64,000 bases of DNA from Chaunax sp. Z400 (lineage: Eukaryota; Chordata; Actinopteri; Lophiiformes; Chaunacidae), in contig CM075194.1 in NCBI GenBank assembly GCA_037577475.1, forward strand, positions 23,474,492-23,538,491, written 5' to 3'. Positions within the stretch are counted from its first letter, which is position 1. Each line of letters starts with the position of its first letter. Below are positions 1-9,492 of the stretch, piece by piece. The notes under the pieces are model-generated. The model saw only the letters and a list, made by a program, of their open reading frames with translations, was not told the origin of the DNA and did no database searches. Both the position numbers and the translations under genes were made by a program.

Positions 1-60
1 GATTTTGCTCCCTGTAATTATGACGAATGTTTAAATAGTGCGACTCCGAAAAGCTATGCA

Positions 61-179
61 GCTCACGGCCATACTGTTCTGAATAAGCCCAATCTCGTTA
101 GATCTTGGGAGCCAAACTGGGCCAGGCCTGGTTAGTAGTTGGATGGGAGACCGCCTGGGAATACCAGGTGCTGTGAGCT
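61..179 (+). rRNA. 5S rRNA-like gene, copy 1
   Basis: Begins GCTCACGGCC and ends GTGCTGTGAGCT, followed by a T-run. Variants against the array consensus: GTTCTG for GTCCTG, CGTTAG, GGGAGCC, AACTGGGCC, and a private TAGTAGTTGG within box C. It shares all but the last with copy 5, its higher-order partner. Confidence 0.9.
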
Positions 180-306
180 TTTCTATGGGATAAAAAAATA
201 CTTTTTTAAGCCAGTGGATGAATATGAAAATGGAATTGACCATCTGGCACCTCAGATGACCCTAAAGTTTAAAACTTGGAGGGCAGCTGTGTTTTGCACA
301 AAAACT

Positions 307-480
307 GTCCATATCGATTTTGCTCCCTCTAATTATGACGAATGTTTAAATAGTGCGACTCCGAAAAGCTATGCAGCTCACGGCCATACTGTCGTCCATA
401 TCGATTTTGCGCCCTCTAATTATGACGAATGTTTAAATAGTGCGACTCCGAAAAGCCATGCAGCTCACGGCCATACTGTC
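307..480 (+). repeat. 87-bp tandem duplication inside a 5S spacer
   Basis: Bases 307-393 are repeated as 394-480. The duplicated piece carries the TATA-like region, the spacer just before the gene and the first 18 nt of the 5S gene, so 376-393 is a truncated 5S head followed by a second promoter and the true gene (copy 2). The same structure occurs at 1652-1825 in the second higher-order unit. Confidence 0.9.
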
Positions 481-581
481 CTGAATAAGCCCAAACTCGT
501 CAGATCTTGGAAGCCAAACTGGGCCAGGCCTGGTTAGTACTTGGATGGGAGACCGCCTGGGAATACTAGGTGCTGTGAGTT
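463..581 (+). rRNA. 5S rRNA-like gene, copy 2
   Basis: Variants: CCAAACTCG for CCAATCTCG, AACTGGGCC, AATACTAGG, and a 3' end GTGAGTT that weakens the terminal helix by one pair. It is preceded by the 87-bp duplication, so it has two TATA-like boxes 87 bp apart. Confidence 0.9.
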
Positions 582-777
582 TTTCTATAGGACAAAAAAT
601 ACTTTTTTAAGCCAGTGGATGAATTTGATGATGGAATTGACCATATGGCACCTTCAGATGGCCCTAAAGTTTAAAACTTGGATTGCAGCTGTGTTTAGCA
701 CAAAAACTGTCTGTTATGAATTTGCTCACTGTAATTATGACGAATGTTTAAATAGTGCGACTCCGAAAAGCTATGCA

Positions 778-896
778 GCTCACGGCCATACTGTCCTGAA
801 TAAGCCCAATCTCGTCAGATCTTGGAAGCGAAACAGGGCCAGGCCTGGTTGGTACTTGGATGGGAGACCGCCTGGGAATACCAGGTGCTGTGAGCT
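778..896 (+). rRNA. 5S rRNA-like gene, copy 3
   Basis: Variants: AAGCGAAACAGG for AAGCCAAACAGG and GGTTGGTACTTGG for GGTTAGTACTTGG (start of box C). It is shared with copy 7, 1,345 bp downstream. The T-run terminator is present. Confidence 0.9.
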
Positions 897-1091
897 TTTC
901 TATGAGACAAAAAGTACTTTTTTATGCCAGCGGATGAATATGAAAATGGAATTGACCATATGGCACGTCAGATGACCCTAAAGTTTAAAACTTGGAGTGC
1001 AGCTGTGTTTTGCACAAAAACTGTCCTTATCGATTTTGCTCCCTCTAATTATGACGAATGTTTAAATAGTGCGACTCCGAAAAGCTATGCA

Positions 1092-1210
1092 GCTCACACT
1101 TATACTGTCCTGAATAAGCCCAATCTCGTCAGATCTTTGAAGCCAAACAGGGCCAGGCCTGGTTAGTACTTGGATGGGAGACCGCCTGGGAATACTAGGT
1201 GCTGTGAGCT
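1092..1210 (+). rRNA. 5S rRNA-like gene, copy 4
   Basis: Variants: CACACTTATACT for CACGGCCATACT near the 5' end (loop A/helix II side), TCTTTGAAGCC, and AATACTAGG. It is probably impaired in 5' folding, while box C is intact. Confidence 0.88.
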
Positions 1211-1374
1211 TTTCTATGGCATAAAAAATACTTTTTAAGCCAGTGGATGAATATGAAAATGGAATTGACCAAATGGCACCTTCAGATGACCCTAAAGTTT
1301 AAAACTTGGAGTGCAGCTGTGTTTTGCACAAAGACTGTCCATATCGATTTTGCTCCCTGTAATTATGACGAATG

Positions 1375-1382
1375 TTTAAATA
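1375..1382 (+). promoter_or_regulatory. TATA-like box upstream of 5S copy 5 (example of a conserved element)
   Basis: TTTAAATA lies at -31 to -24 relative to the first base of the 5S gene. The same A/T block at the same spacing precedes most copies, as TGTTTAAATAG in type A spacers and TTTTTAAATAG in type B. Upstream TATA-like elements near -30 are established parts of many 5S promoters transcribed by RNA polymerase III. Its conservation in both spacer families suggests that it matters, or did matter, for transcription. Confidence 0.6.
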
Positions 1383-1405
1383 GTGCGACTCCGAAAAGCT
1401 ATGCA

Positions 1406-1524
1406 GCTCACGGCCATACTGTTCTGAATAAGCCCAATCTCGTTAGATCTTGGGAGCCAAACTGGGCCAGGCCTGGTTAGTACTTGGATGGGAGACCGCC
1501 TGGGAATACCAGGTGCTGTGAGCT
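1406..1524 (+). rRNA. 5S rRNA-like gene, copy 5
   Basis: Higher-order partner of copy 1 with a normal TAGTACTTGG box C. It keeps GTTCTG, CGTTAG, GGGAGCC and AACTGGGCC, a haplotype also seen in copy 30 and, in part, in copies 13 and 17. Confidence 0.9.
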
Positions 1525-1527
1525 TTT
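1524..1527 (+). terminator. T-run terminator of 5S copy 5 (representative)
   Basis: Four T residues directly follow GTGAGC, as expected for RNA polymerase III termination. Most copies have TTTT or longer. Copies 9 (GAGCATTTC) and 27 (GAGATTTCCC) have broken runs. Confidence 0.6.
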
Positions 1528-1807
1528 CTATGGGATAAAAAAATACTTTTTTAAGCCAGTGGATGAATATGAAAATGGAATTGACCATCTGGCACCTCAG
1601 ATGACCCTAAAGTTTAAAACTTGGAGGGCAGCTGTGTTTTGCACAAAAACTGTCCATATCGATTTTGCTCCCTCTAATTATGACGAATGTTTAAATAGTG
1701 CGACTCCGAAAAGCTATGCAGCTCACGGCCATACTGTCGTCCATATCGATTTTGCGCCCTCTAATTATGACGAATGTTTAAATAGTGCGACTCCGAAAAG
1801 CCATGCA

Positions 1808-1926
1808 GCTCACGGCCATACTGTCCTGAATAAGCCCAAACTCGTCAGATCTTGGAAGCCAAACTGGGCCAGGCCTGGTTAGTACTTGGATGGGAGACCG
1901 CCTGGGAATACTAGGTGCTGTGAGTT
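1808..1926 (+). rRNA. 5S rRNA-like gene, copy 6
   Basis: Higher-order partner of copy 2, with the same CCAAACTCG, AACTGGGCC, AATACTAGG and GTGAGTT variants and the same upstream 87-bp duplication. Confidence 0.9.
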
Positions 1927-2122
1927 TTTCTATAGGATAAAAAATACTTTTTTAAGCCAGTGGATGAATTTGATGATGGAATTGACCATATGGCACCTTC
2001 AGATGGCCCTAAAGTTTAAAACTTGGATTGCAGCTGTGTTTAGCACAAAAACTGTCTGTTATGAATTTGCTCACTGTAATTATGACGAATGTTTAAATAG
2101 TGCGACTCCGAAAAGCTATGCA

Positions 2123-2241
2123 GCTCACGGCCATACTGTCCTGAATAAGCCCAATCTCGTCAGATCTTGGAAGCGAAACAGGGCCAGGCCTGGTTGGTAC
2201 TTGGATGGGAGACCGCCTGGGAATACCAGGTGCTGTGAGCT
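2123..2241 (+). rRNA. 5S rRNA-like gene, copy 7
   Basis: Higher-order partner of copy 3: AAGCGAAACAGG and GGTTGGTACTTGG. The T-run terminator is present. Confidence 0.9.
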
Positions 2242-2436
2242 TTTCTATGAGACAAAAAGTACTTTTTTATGCCAGCGGATGAATATGAAAATGGAATTGA
2301 CCATATGGCACGTCAGATGACCCTAAAGTTTAAAACTTGGAGTGCAGCTGTGTTTTGCACAAAAACTGTCCTTATCGATTTTGCTCCCTCTAATTATGAC
2401 GAATGTTTAAATAGTGCGACTCCGAAAAGCTATGCA

Positions 2437-2555
2437 GCTCACACTTATACTGTCCTGAATAAGCCCAATCTCGTCAGATCTTTGAAGCCAAACAGGGCCA
2501 GGCCTGGTTAGTACTTGGATGGGAGACCGCCTGGGAATACCAGGTGCTGTGAGCT
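2437..2555 (+). rRNA. 5S rRNA-like gene, copy 8
   Basis: It matches copy 4 in its 5' half (CACACTTATACT, TCTTTGAAGCC) but returns to AATACCAGG at the 3' end, so the higher-order identity stops within this gene. Confidence 0.88.
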
Positions 2556-2751
2556 TTTCTACGGGATAAAAAATACTCTTTTAAGCCAGTGGATAAATTT
2601 GATGATGGAATTGACCATAAAACACCTTCAGATGGCCGTAAAGTTTAAAACTTGTAGTGCAGCTGTGTTTAGCACAAAAACTGTCTGTTATTAATTTGCT
2701 CCCTGTAATTATGACGAATTTTTAAATAGTGCGACTCCGAAAAGCTCTGCA

Positions 2752-2870
2752 GCTCACGGCCATACTGTCCTGAATAAGCCCAATCTTGTCAGATCTTGGA
2801 AGCCAAACAGGGCCAGGCCTGGTTAGTACTTGGATGGGAGACCGCCTGGAAATACCAGGTGCTGTGAGCA
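2752..2870 (+). rRNA. 5S rRNA-like gene, copy 9
   Basis: Variants: CAATCTTGTCAG, CGCCTGGAAATACC, and GAGCATTTC at the 3' end, which interrupts the T-run terminator. Confidence 0.88.
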
Positions 2871-3068
2871 TTTCTATGTGTTAAAAAAAATACTCTTTTA
2901 AGCCAGTGGATGAATTTGATGATGGAATTGACCATATGGCACCTTCAGATGGCCCTAAAGTTTAAAACGTGGAGTGCAGCTGTGTTTAGCAGAAAAACTG
3001 TCTTTTATGAATTTGCTACCTGTAATTATGACGAATTTTTAAATAGTGCGACTCCGACAAGCTCTGCA

Positions 3069-3187
3069 GCTCACGGCAACACTGTCCTGAATAAGCCCAA
3101 TCTCGTCAGATCTTGGAAGCTAAACAGGGCCAGGCCTGTTTAGTACTTGGGTGGGAGACCGCCTGGGAATACCAGGTGCTGTGAGCT
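3069..3187 (+). rRNA. 5S rRNA-like gene, copy 10
   Basis: Variants: CACGGCAACACT, AAGCTAAACAGG (restoring the canonical T of box A), CCTGTTTAGTACTTGGGTGGG in the box C region. Probably a weak promoter. Confidence 0.86.
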
Positions 3188-3383
3188 TTTCTATAGGATA
3201 AAAAATACTTTTTTAAGCCAGTGGATGAATTTGATGATGGAATTGACCATATGACACCTTCAGATGGCCCTAAAGTTTAAAACTTGGAGTGCAGCCTTGT
3301 TTTGCACAAAAACTGTCTGTGATGAATTTGCTCCCTGTAATTATGACGAATGTTTAAATAGTGCGACTCCGAAAAGCTATGCA

Positions 3384-3502
3384 GCTCACGGCAATACTGT
3401 CCTGAAAAAGCCCAATCTCGTCAGATCTTGGAAGCGAAACAGGGCCAGGACTGGTTGGTACTTGGATGGGAGACTGCGTGGGAATACCGGGTGCTGTGAG
3501 CT
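3384..3502 (+). rRNA. 5S rRNA-like gene, copy 11
   Basis: One of the most altered copies: CACGGCAATACT, GAAAAAGCCC, AAGCGAAAC, CAGGACTGGTTGG, GAGACTGCGTGGG and ATACCGGG. Several changes fall in or beside box C. Probably a pseudogene copy. Confidence 0.84.
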
Positions 3503-3699
3503 TTTCTATGGAATAAAAAAATACTCTTTTAAGCCGGTGGATGAATTTGATGATGGAATTGACCGTATGGCACCGTCAGATGGTCGTAAAGTTTGAAACT
3601 TGGAGTGCAGCTGTGTTTAGCACAAAAACTGTATGTTATGAATTTGCTCCCTGTAATTATGATGAATTTTTAAATAGAGCGACTCCGAAAAGCTCTGCA

Positions 3700-3818
3700 G
3701 CTCACGGCCATACTGTCCTGAATAAGCCCAATCTCGTCAGATCTTGGAAGCTAAACAGGGCCAGGCCTGTTTAGTACTTGGGTGGGAGACCGCCTGGGAA
3801 TACCAGGTGCTGTGAGCT
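3700..3818 (+). rRNA. 5S rRNA-like gene, copy 12
   Basis: Shares AAGCTAAACAGG and CCTGTTTAGTACTTGGGTGGG with copy 10, so the two are close relatives. The 5' end (CACGGCCATACTGTCC) is consensus. Confidence 0.88.
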
Positions 3819-4014
3819 TTTCTATAGGATAAAAAATACTTTTTTAAGCCAGTGGATGAATTTGATGATGGAATTGACCATATGGCACCTTCAGATGGCC
3901 CTAAAGTTTAAAACTTGGAGTGCAGCCTTGTTTTGCACAAAAACTGTCCATATTGATTTTGCTCCCTGTAATTATGACGATTGTTTAAATAGTGTGACTC
4001 CGAAAAGGTATGCA

Positions 4015-4133
4015 GCTCACGGCCATACTGTTCTGAATAAGCCCAATCTCGTTAAATCTTGGGAGCCAAACTGGGCCAGGCCTGGTTAGTACTTGGATGG
4101 GAGACCGCCTGGGAATACCAGGTGCTGTGAGCT
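4015..4133 (+). rRNA. 5S rRNA-like gene, copy 13
   Basis: GTTCTG/AACTGGGCC haplotype with a private CGTTAAATC. The T-run terminator is intact. Confidence 0.9.
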
Positions 4134-4331
4134 TTTCTATGTGTTTAAAAAAATACTCTTTTAAGACAGTGGATGAATTTGATGATGGAATTGACCATAT
4201 AGCACCTTCAGATGGCCGTAAAGTTTGAAACTTCGAGTGCAGCTGTGTTTAGCACAAAAACTGTCTCATATGAATTTGCTCCCTGTAATTATGACGAATT
4301 TTTAAGTAGTGCGACTCCGAAAAGCTCCGCA

Positions 4332-4450
4332 GCTCACGGCCATACTGTCCTGAATAAGCCCAATCTTGTCAGATCTTGGAAGCCAAATAAGGCCAGGCCT
4401 GGTTAGTACTTGGATGGGAGACCGCCTGGGAATACTAGGTGCTGTGAGCT
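4332..4450 (+). rRNA. 5S rRNA-like gene, copy 14
   Basis: Variants: CTTGTCAG, CAAATAAGGCC and AATACTAGG. It ends with a long T-run (GAGCTTTTTT). Copy 24 has the same set, and the two lie 3,152 bp apart. Confidence 0.88.
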
Positions 4451-4645
4451 TTTTTATAGGATAAAAAATAATTTTTTAAGCCAGTGGATGAATATGAAAA
4501 TGGAATTGACCATATGGCACCTCAGATGACCCTAAAGTTTAAAACTTGGAGTGCAGCTGTGTTTTGCACAAAAACTGTCCATATCGATTTTGCGCCCTCT
4601 AATTATGACGAATGTTTAAATAGTGCGACTCCGAAAAGCTATGCA

Positions 4646-4764
4646 GCTCACGGCCATACTGTCCTGTTAAAGCCCAATCTCGTCAGATCTTAGAAGCCAG
4701 ACAGGGCCAGGCCTGGTTAGTACTTGGATGGGAGACCGCCTGGGAATACCAGGTGCTGTGAGCT
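4646..4764 (+). rRNA. 5S rRNA-like gene, copy 15
   Basis: Variants: CCTGTTAAAGCCC for CCTGAATAAGCCC, TCTTAGAAGCC, and CCAGACAGGG. Confidence 0.88.
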
Positions 4765-4961
4765 TTTCTATGGGATAAAAAAATACTCTTTTAAGCCAGT
4801 GGATGAATTTGATGATGGAATTGACCATATGGCACTTTCAGATGGCCCTAAAGTTTAAAACGAGGAGTGCAGCTGTGTTTAGCACAAAAACTGTCTCTTA
4901 TGAATTTGCTCCCTGTAATTTTGACGAATTTTTAAATAGTGCGACTACGAAAAGCTTTGCA

Positions 4962-5080
4962 GCTCACGGCCATACTGTCCTGAATAAGCCCAATCTCGTC
5001 AGATCTTGGAAGCCAAACAGGACCAGGCCTGGTTAGTACTTGGATGGGAGACCGCCTGGGAATACCAGGTGCTGTGAGCT
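4962..5080 (+). rRNA. 5S rRNA-like gene, copy 16
   Basis: Close to consensus; the visible private change is CAGGACCAGG for CAGGGCCAGG. The T-run after the gene is TTTTCCC. Confidence 0.9.
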
Positions 5081-5275
5081 TTTCCCTAGCATAAAAAATA
5101 CTTTTTTAAGCCAGTGGATGAATATGAAAATGGAATTGACCAAATGGCACCTCAGATGACCCTAAAGTTTAAAAGTTGGAGTGCAGCTGTGTTTTGCACA
5201 AAAACTGTCCATATTGATTTTGCTCCCTGTAATTATGACAATTGTTTAAATAGTGCGACTCCGAAAAGCTATGCA

Positions 5276-5394
5276 GCTCACGGCCATACTATCCTGAATA
5301 AGCCCAATCTCGTTTGATCTTGGGAGCCAAACTGGGCCAGGCCTGGTTAGTACTTGGATGGGAGACCGCCTGGGAATACCAGGTGCTGTGAGCT
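5276..5394 (+). rRNA. 5S rRNA-like gene, copy 17
   Basis: Variants: CATACTATCCTG, CGTTTGATC, GGGAGCC and AACTGGGCC. Confidence 0.88.
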
Positions 5395-5592
5395 TTTCTA
5401 TGGGATAAAAAAAATACTCTTTTAAGACAGTGGATAAATTTGATGATGGAATTGACCATATGGCACCGTCAGATGGCCGTAAAGTTTGAAACTTCTAGTG
5501 CAGCTGTGTTTAGCACAAAAACTGTCTGTTATGAATTTGCTCCCTGTAATTATGACGAATTTTTAAATAATGCGACTCGGAAAAGCTCTGCA

Positions 5593-5711
5593 GCTCACGG
5601 CCATATTGTCCTGAATAAGCCCAATCTCGTCAGATCTTGGAAGCCAAACAGGGCCAGGCCTGGTTGGTACTTCGATGGTAGACCGCCTGGGAATACCAGG
5701 TGCTGTGAGCT
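5593..5711 (+). rRNA. 5S rRNA-like gene, copy 18
   Basis: Variants: CATATTGTCC, and box C changed to GGTTGGTACTTCGATGGTAG, which alters three otherwise nearly invariant bases. Likely impaired for TFIIIA binding. Confidence 0.86.
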
Positions 5712-5906
5712 TTTCTATGGGATAAAAAGTACTTTTTTATGCCAGCGGATGAATATGAAAATGGAATTGACCATATGGCACGTCAGATGACCCTAAAGTT
5801 TAAAACTTGGAGGGCAGCTGTGTTTTGCACAAAAACTGTCCTTATCGATTTTGCTCCCTCTAATTATGACGAATGTTTAAATAGTGCGACTCCGAAAAGC
5901 TATGCA

Positions 5907-6025
5907 GCTCACGGCCATACTGTCCTGAATAAGCCCAATCTCGTCAGATCTTGGAAGCCAAACAGGGCCAGGCCTGGTTAGTACTTGGATGGGAGACCGC
6001 CTGGGAATACCAGGTGCAGTGAGCT
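5907..6025 (+). rRNA. 5S rRNA-like gene, copy 19
   Basis: Consensus through box C; the only clear variant is GGTGCAGTGAGC for GGTGCTGTGAGC near the 3' end. Confidence 0.9.
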
Positions 6026-6221
6026 TTTCTACGGGATAAAAAATACTCTTTTAAGCCAGTGGATAAATTTGATGATGGAATTGACCATATGGCACCTTCA
6101 GATGGCCGTAAAGTTTAAAACTTGTAGTGCAGCTGTGTTTAGCACAAAAACTGTCTGTTATTAATTTGCTCCCTGTAATTATGACGAATTTTTAAATCGT
6201 GCGACTCCGAAAAGCTCTGCA

Positions 6222-6340
6222 GCTCACGGCCATACTGTCCTGAATAAGCCCAATCTTGTCAGATCTTGAAAGCCAAACAGGGCCAGGCCTGGTTAGTATT
6301 TGGATGGGAGACCGCCTGGGAATACCAGGTGCTGTGAGCT
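6222..6340 (+). rRNA. 5S rRNA-like gene, copy 20
   Basis: Variants: CTTGTCAG, TCTTGAAAGCC, and TAGTATTTGG in box C. Followed by a run of seven T. Confidence 0.88.
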
Positions 6341-6536
6341 TTTTTTATAGGATAAAAAATACTTTTTTAAGCCAGTGGATGAATATGAAAATGGAATTGA
6401 CCATATGGCACCTCAGATGACCCTAAAGTTTAAAACTTGGAGGGCAGCTGTGTTTTGCACAAAAACTGTCCATATCGATTTTGCTGCCTCTAATTTTAAC
6501 GAATGTTTAAATAGTGCGACTCCGAAAAGCTATGCA

Positions 6537-6655
6537 GCTCACGGCCATACTGTCCTGAATAAGCCCTATCTCGTCAGATCTTGGAAACCAAACAGGGCCA
6601 GGCTTGGTTAGTACTTGAATGGGAGACCGCCTGGGAATACCAGGTCTTGTGAGCT
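6537..6655 (+). rRNA. 5S rRNA-like gene, copy 21
   Basis: Variants: GCCCTATCTCG, GGAAACCAAAC, CAGGCTTGG, TACTTGAATGGG, and CCAGGTCTTGTGAGC. Changes reach box C. Confidence 0.86.
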
Positions 6656-6851
6656 TTTCTATAGGATAAAAAATACTATTTTAAGCCAGTGGATGAATAT
6701 GATGATGGAATTGACCATATGGCACCTTCAGATCACCTTAAAGTTTAAAACTTGGAGTGCAGCTGTGTTTTGCACAATAACTGTCCATATTGATTTTGCG
6801 CCCTCTAATTATGACGAATGTTTAAATAGTGCGACTCCAAAAAGCTTTGCA

Positions 6852-6970
6852 GCTCACGGCCATACTGTCCTGAATAAGCCCAATCTCGTCAGATCTTGGA
6901 AGCCAAACAAGGCCAGGCCTGGTTAGTACTTGGATGGGAGACCGCCTGGAAATACCAGGTGCTGTGAGCT
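6852..6970 (+). rRNA. 5S rRNA-like gene, copy 22
   Basis: Variants: CAAACAAGGCC and CGCCTGGAAATACC. The terminal helix and T-run are intact. Confidence 0.9.
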
Positions 6971-7168
6971 TTTCTATGTGTTAAAAAAAATACTCTTTTA
7001 AGCCAGTGGATGAATTTGATGATGGAATTGACCATATGGCACCTTCAGAAGGCCCTAAAGTTTAAAACATGAAGCGCAGCTGTGTTTAGCAGAAAAACTG
7101 TCTTTTATGAATTTGCTCCCTGTAATTATGACGAATTTTTAAATAGTGCGACTCCGACAAGCTCTGCA

Positions 7169-7287
7169 GCTCACGGCCATACTGTCCTGAATAAGCCCGA
7201 TCTCGTCAGATCTTGAAAGCCAAACAGGGCCAGGCCTGGTTAGTATTTGGATGCGAGACCGCCTGGGAATACCAGGTGCTGTGAGTT
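7169..7287 (+). rRNA. 5S rRNA-like gene, copy 23
   Basis: It keeps the canonical GCCCGATCTCG where nearly all other copies read GCCCAATCTCG. Other variants: TCTTGAAAGCC, TAGTATTTGGATGCGAG, GTGAGTTTTTTT. Confidence 0.88.
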
Positions 7288-7483
7288 TTTTTATAGGGTA
7301 AAAAATACTTTTTTAAGCCAGTGGATGAATATGAAAATAGAATTGACCATATGGCACCTTCAGATGGTCGTAAAGTTTGAAACTTGGAGTGCAGCTGTGT
7401 TTAGCACAAAAACTGTATGTTATGAATTTGCTCCCTGTAATTATGACGAATTTTTAAGTAGTGCGACTCCGAAAAGCTCCGCA

Positions 7484-7602
7484 GCTCACGGCCATACTGT
7501 CCTGAATAAGCCCAATCTTGTCAGATCTTGGAAGCCAAATAAGGCCAGGCCTGGTTAGTACTTGGATGGGAGACCGCCTGGGAATACTAGGTGCTGTGAG
7601 CT
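7484..7602 (+). rRNA. 5S rRNA-like gene, copy 24
   Basis: Same variant set as copy 14 (CTTGTCAG, CAAATAAGGCC, AATACTAGG), showing a further block duplication or conversion at a distance of 3,152 bp. Confidence 0.88.
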
Positions 7603-7797
7603 TTTTTATAGGATAAAAAATAATTTTTTAAGCCAGTGGATGAATATGAAAATGGAATTGACCATATGGCACCTCAGATGACCCTAAAGTTTAAAACTTG
7701 GAGTGCAGCTGTGTTTTGCACAAAAACTGTCCATATCGATTTTGCGCCCTCTAATTATGACGAATGTTTAAATAGTGCGACTCCGAAAAGCTATGCA

Positions 7798-7916
7798 GCT
7801 CACGGCCATACTGTCCTGAATAAGCCCAATCTCGTCAGATCTTAGAAGCCAAACAGGGCCAGGCGTGGTTAGTACTTGGATGGGAGACCGCCTGGAAATA
7901 CCAGGTGCTGTGAGCT
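7798..7916 (+). rRNA. 5S rRNA-like gene, copy 25
   Basis: Variants: TCTTAGAAGCC, CAGGCGTGG, CGCCTGGAAATACC. Confidence 0.88.
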
Positions 7917-8113
7917 TTTCTATGGGATAAAAAAATACTCTTTTAAGCCAGTGGATGAATTTGATGATGGAATTGACCATATGGCACCTTCAGATGGCCG
8001 TAAAGTTTAAAACGAGGAGTGCAGCTGTGTTTAGCACAAAAACTGTCTGTTATGAATTTGCTCCCTGTAATTATGAGGAATTTTTAAATAGTGCGACTCC
8101 AAAAGGCAATGCA

Positions 8114-8232
8114 GCTCACGGACATACTGCCCTGAATAAGCCCAATCTCGTCAGATCTTGGAAGCCAAACAGGGCCAGGCCCGGTTAGTACTTGGATGGG
8201 AGACCGCCTGGGAATACCAGGTGCTGTGAGCT
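8114..8232 (+). rRNA. 5S rRNA-like gene, copy 26
   Basis: Variants: CACGGACATACTGCCC and CAGGCCCGG. Box C and the T-run are intact. Confidence 0.9.
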
Positions 8233-8430
8233 TTTCTATGCGTTAAAAAAAATACTCTTTTAAGCCAGTGGATGAATTTGATGATGGAATTGACTATATG
8301 GCACCTTCAGAAGGCCCTAAAGTTTGAAACGTGGAGCGCAGCTGTGTTTAGCACAAAAACTGTCTTTTATGAATTTTCTCCCTGTAATCATGACGAATTT
8401 TTAAATAGTGCGACTCCGACAAGCTCTGCA

Positions 8431-8549
8431 GCTCACGGCCATACGGTCCTGAATAAGCCCAATCTCGTCAGATCTTGTAAGCCAAACTGGGCCAGGCCTG
8501 GTTAGTACTTGGATGGGAGACCGCCTGGGAATACCAGGTGCTGTGAGAT
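8431..8549 (+). rRNA. 5S rRNA-like gene, copy 27
   Basis: Variants: CATACGGTCC, TCTTGTAAGCC, AACTGGGCC. The 3' end GAGATTTCCC disrupts the terminal helix and shortens the T-run to three, so proper termination is doubtful. Confidence 0.86.
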
Positions 8550-8743
8550 TTCCCTAGGATAAAAATTACATTTTTAAGCCAGTGGATGAATATGAAAATG
8601 GAATTGACCATATGGCACCTCAGATGACCCTAAAGTTTAAAACTTGGAGTGCAGCTGTGTTTTGCACAAAAACTGTCCATATCGATTTTGCGCCCTCTAA
8701 TTATGACGAATGTTTAAATAGTGCGACTCCGAAAAGCTATGCA

Positions 8744-8862
8744 GCTCACGGCCATACTGTCCTGAATAAGCCCAATCTCGTCAGATCTTGGAAGCCAAAC
8801 AGGGCCAGGCCTGGTTAGTACTTGGATGGGAGACCGCCTGGGAATACCAGGTGCTGTGAGCT
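8744..8862 (+). rRNA. 5S rRNA-like gene, copy 28 (consensus type)
   Basis: This copy shows the array consensus throughout: the 5' strand GCTCAC pairs with 3' GTGAGC, box C is intact, TTTAAATA lies near -30, and a T-run follows. It is the best reference copy for the divergent class. Confidence 0.92.
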
Positions 8863-9059
8863 TTTCTATGGGATAAAAAAATACTCTTTTAAGCCAGTGG
8901 ATGAATTTGATGATGGAATTGACCATATGGCACCTTCAGATGGCCCTAAAGATTAAAATGAGGAGTGCAGCTGTGTTAAGCACAAAAACTGTCTCTTATG
9001 AATTTGCTCCCTGTAATTTTGACGAATTTTTAAATAGTGCGACTACGAAAAGCTTTGCA

Positions 9060-9178
9060 GCTCACGGCCATACTGTCCTGAATAAGCCCAATCTCGTCAG
9101 ATCTTGGAAGCCAAACAGGGCCAGGCCCGGTTAGTACTTGGATGGGAGACCGCCTGGGAATACCAGGTCTTGAGAGCT
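9060..9178 (+). rRNA. 5S rRNA-like gene, copy 29
   Basis: Variants: CAGGCCCGG and CCAGGTCTTGAGAGC at the 3' end (one helix I mismatch). Confidence 0.88.
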
Positions 9179-9373
9179 TTTCCATAGGATAAAAAATACT
9201 CTTTTAAGCCAGTGGATGAATATGATGATGGAATTGACCATATGGCACCTTCAGATCACCCTAAAGTTTAAAATTTGGAGTGCAGCTGTGTTTGCACAAT
9301 AACTGTCCATATTGATTTTGCTCCCTGTAATTATGACGATTGTTTAAATAGTGCGACTCCGAAAAGCTATGCA

Positions 9374-9492
9374 GCTCACGGCCATACTGTTCTGAATAAG
9401 CCCAATCTCGTTAGATCTTGGGAGCCAAACTGGGCCAGGCCTGGTTAGTACTTGGATGGGAGACCGCCTCGAAATACCAGGTGCTGTGAGCT
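9374..9492 (+). rRNA. 5S rRNA-like gene, copy 30
   Basis: GTTCTG/CGTTAG/GGGAGCC/AACTGGGCC haplotype, with CGCCTCGAAATACC as a private change. Last complete copy before the retroelement cargo. Confidence 0.9.

Larger units (their letters stand above)
1..2535 (+). repeat. 1,345-bp higher-order repeat of the 5S array, two copies
   Basis: Positions 1 to about 1190 and 1346 to about 2535 match with an offset of exactly 1,345 bp and only a few differences that I could find (for example G137 against C1482, and C593 against T1938). Each unit holds four 5S genes with spacings of 402, 315, 314 and 314 bp. The near identity, much higher than between neighbouring monomers, points to recent unequal exchange or conversion of a four-gene block. 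Confidence 0.9.

Noticed and set aside
61..9492. 5S-derived SINE (SINE3-like) family
   Set aside because: SINEs of that type are dispersed and have a tRNA-, LINE- or other unrelated tail. Here the full 119-nt genes are in tandem with own spacers and terminators.
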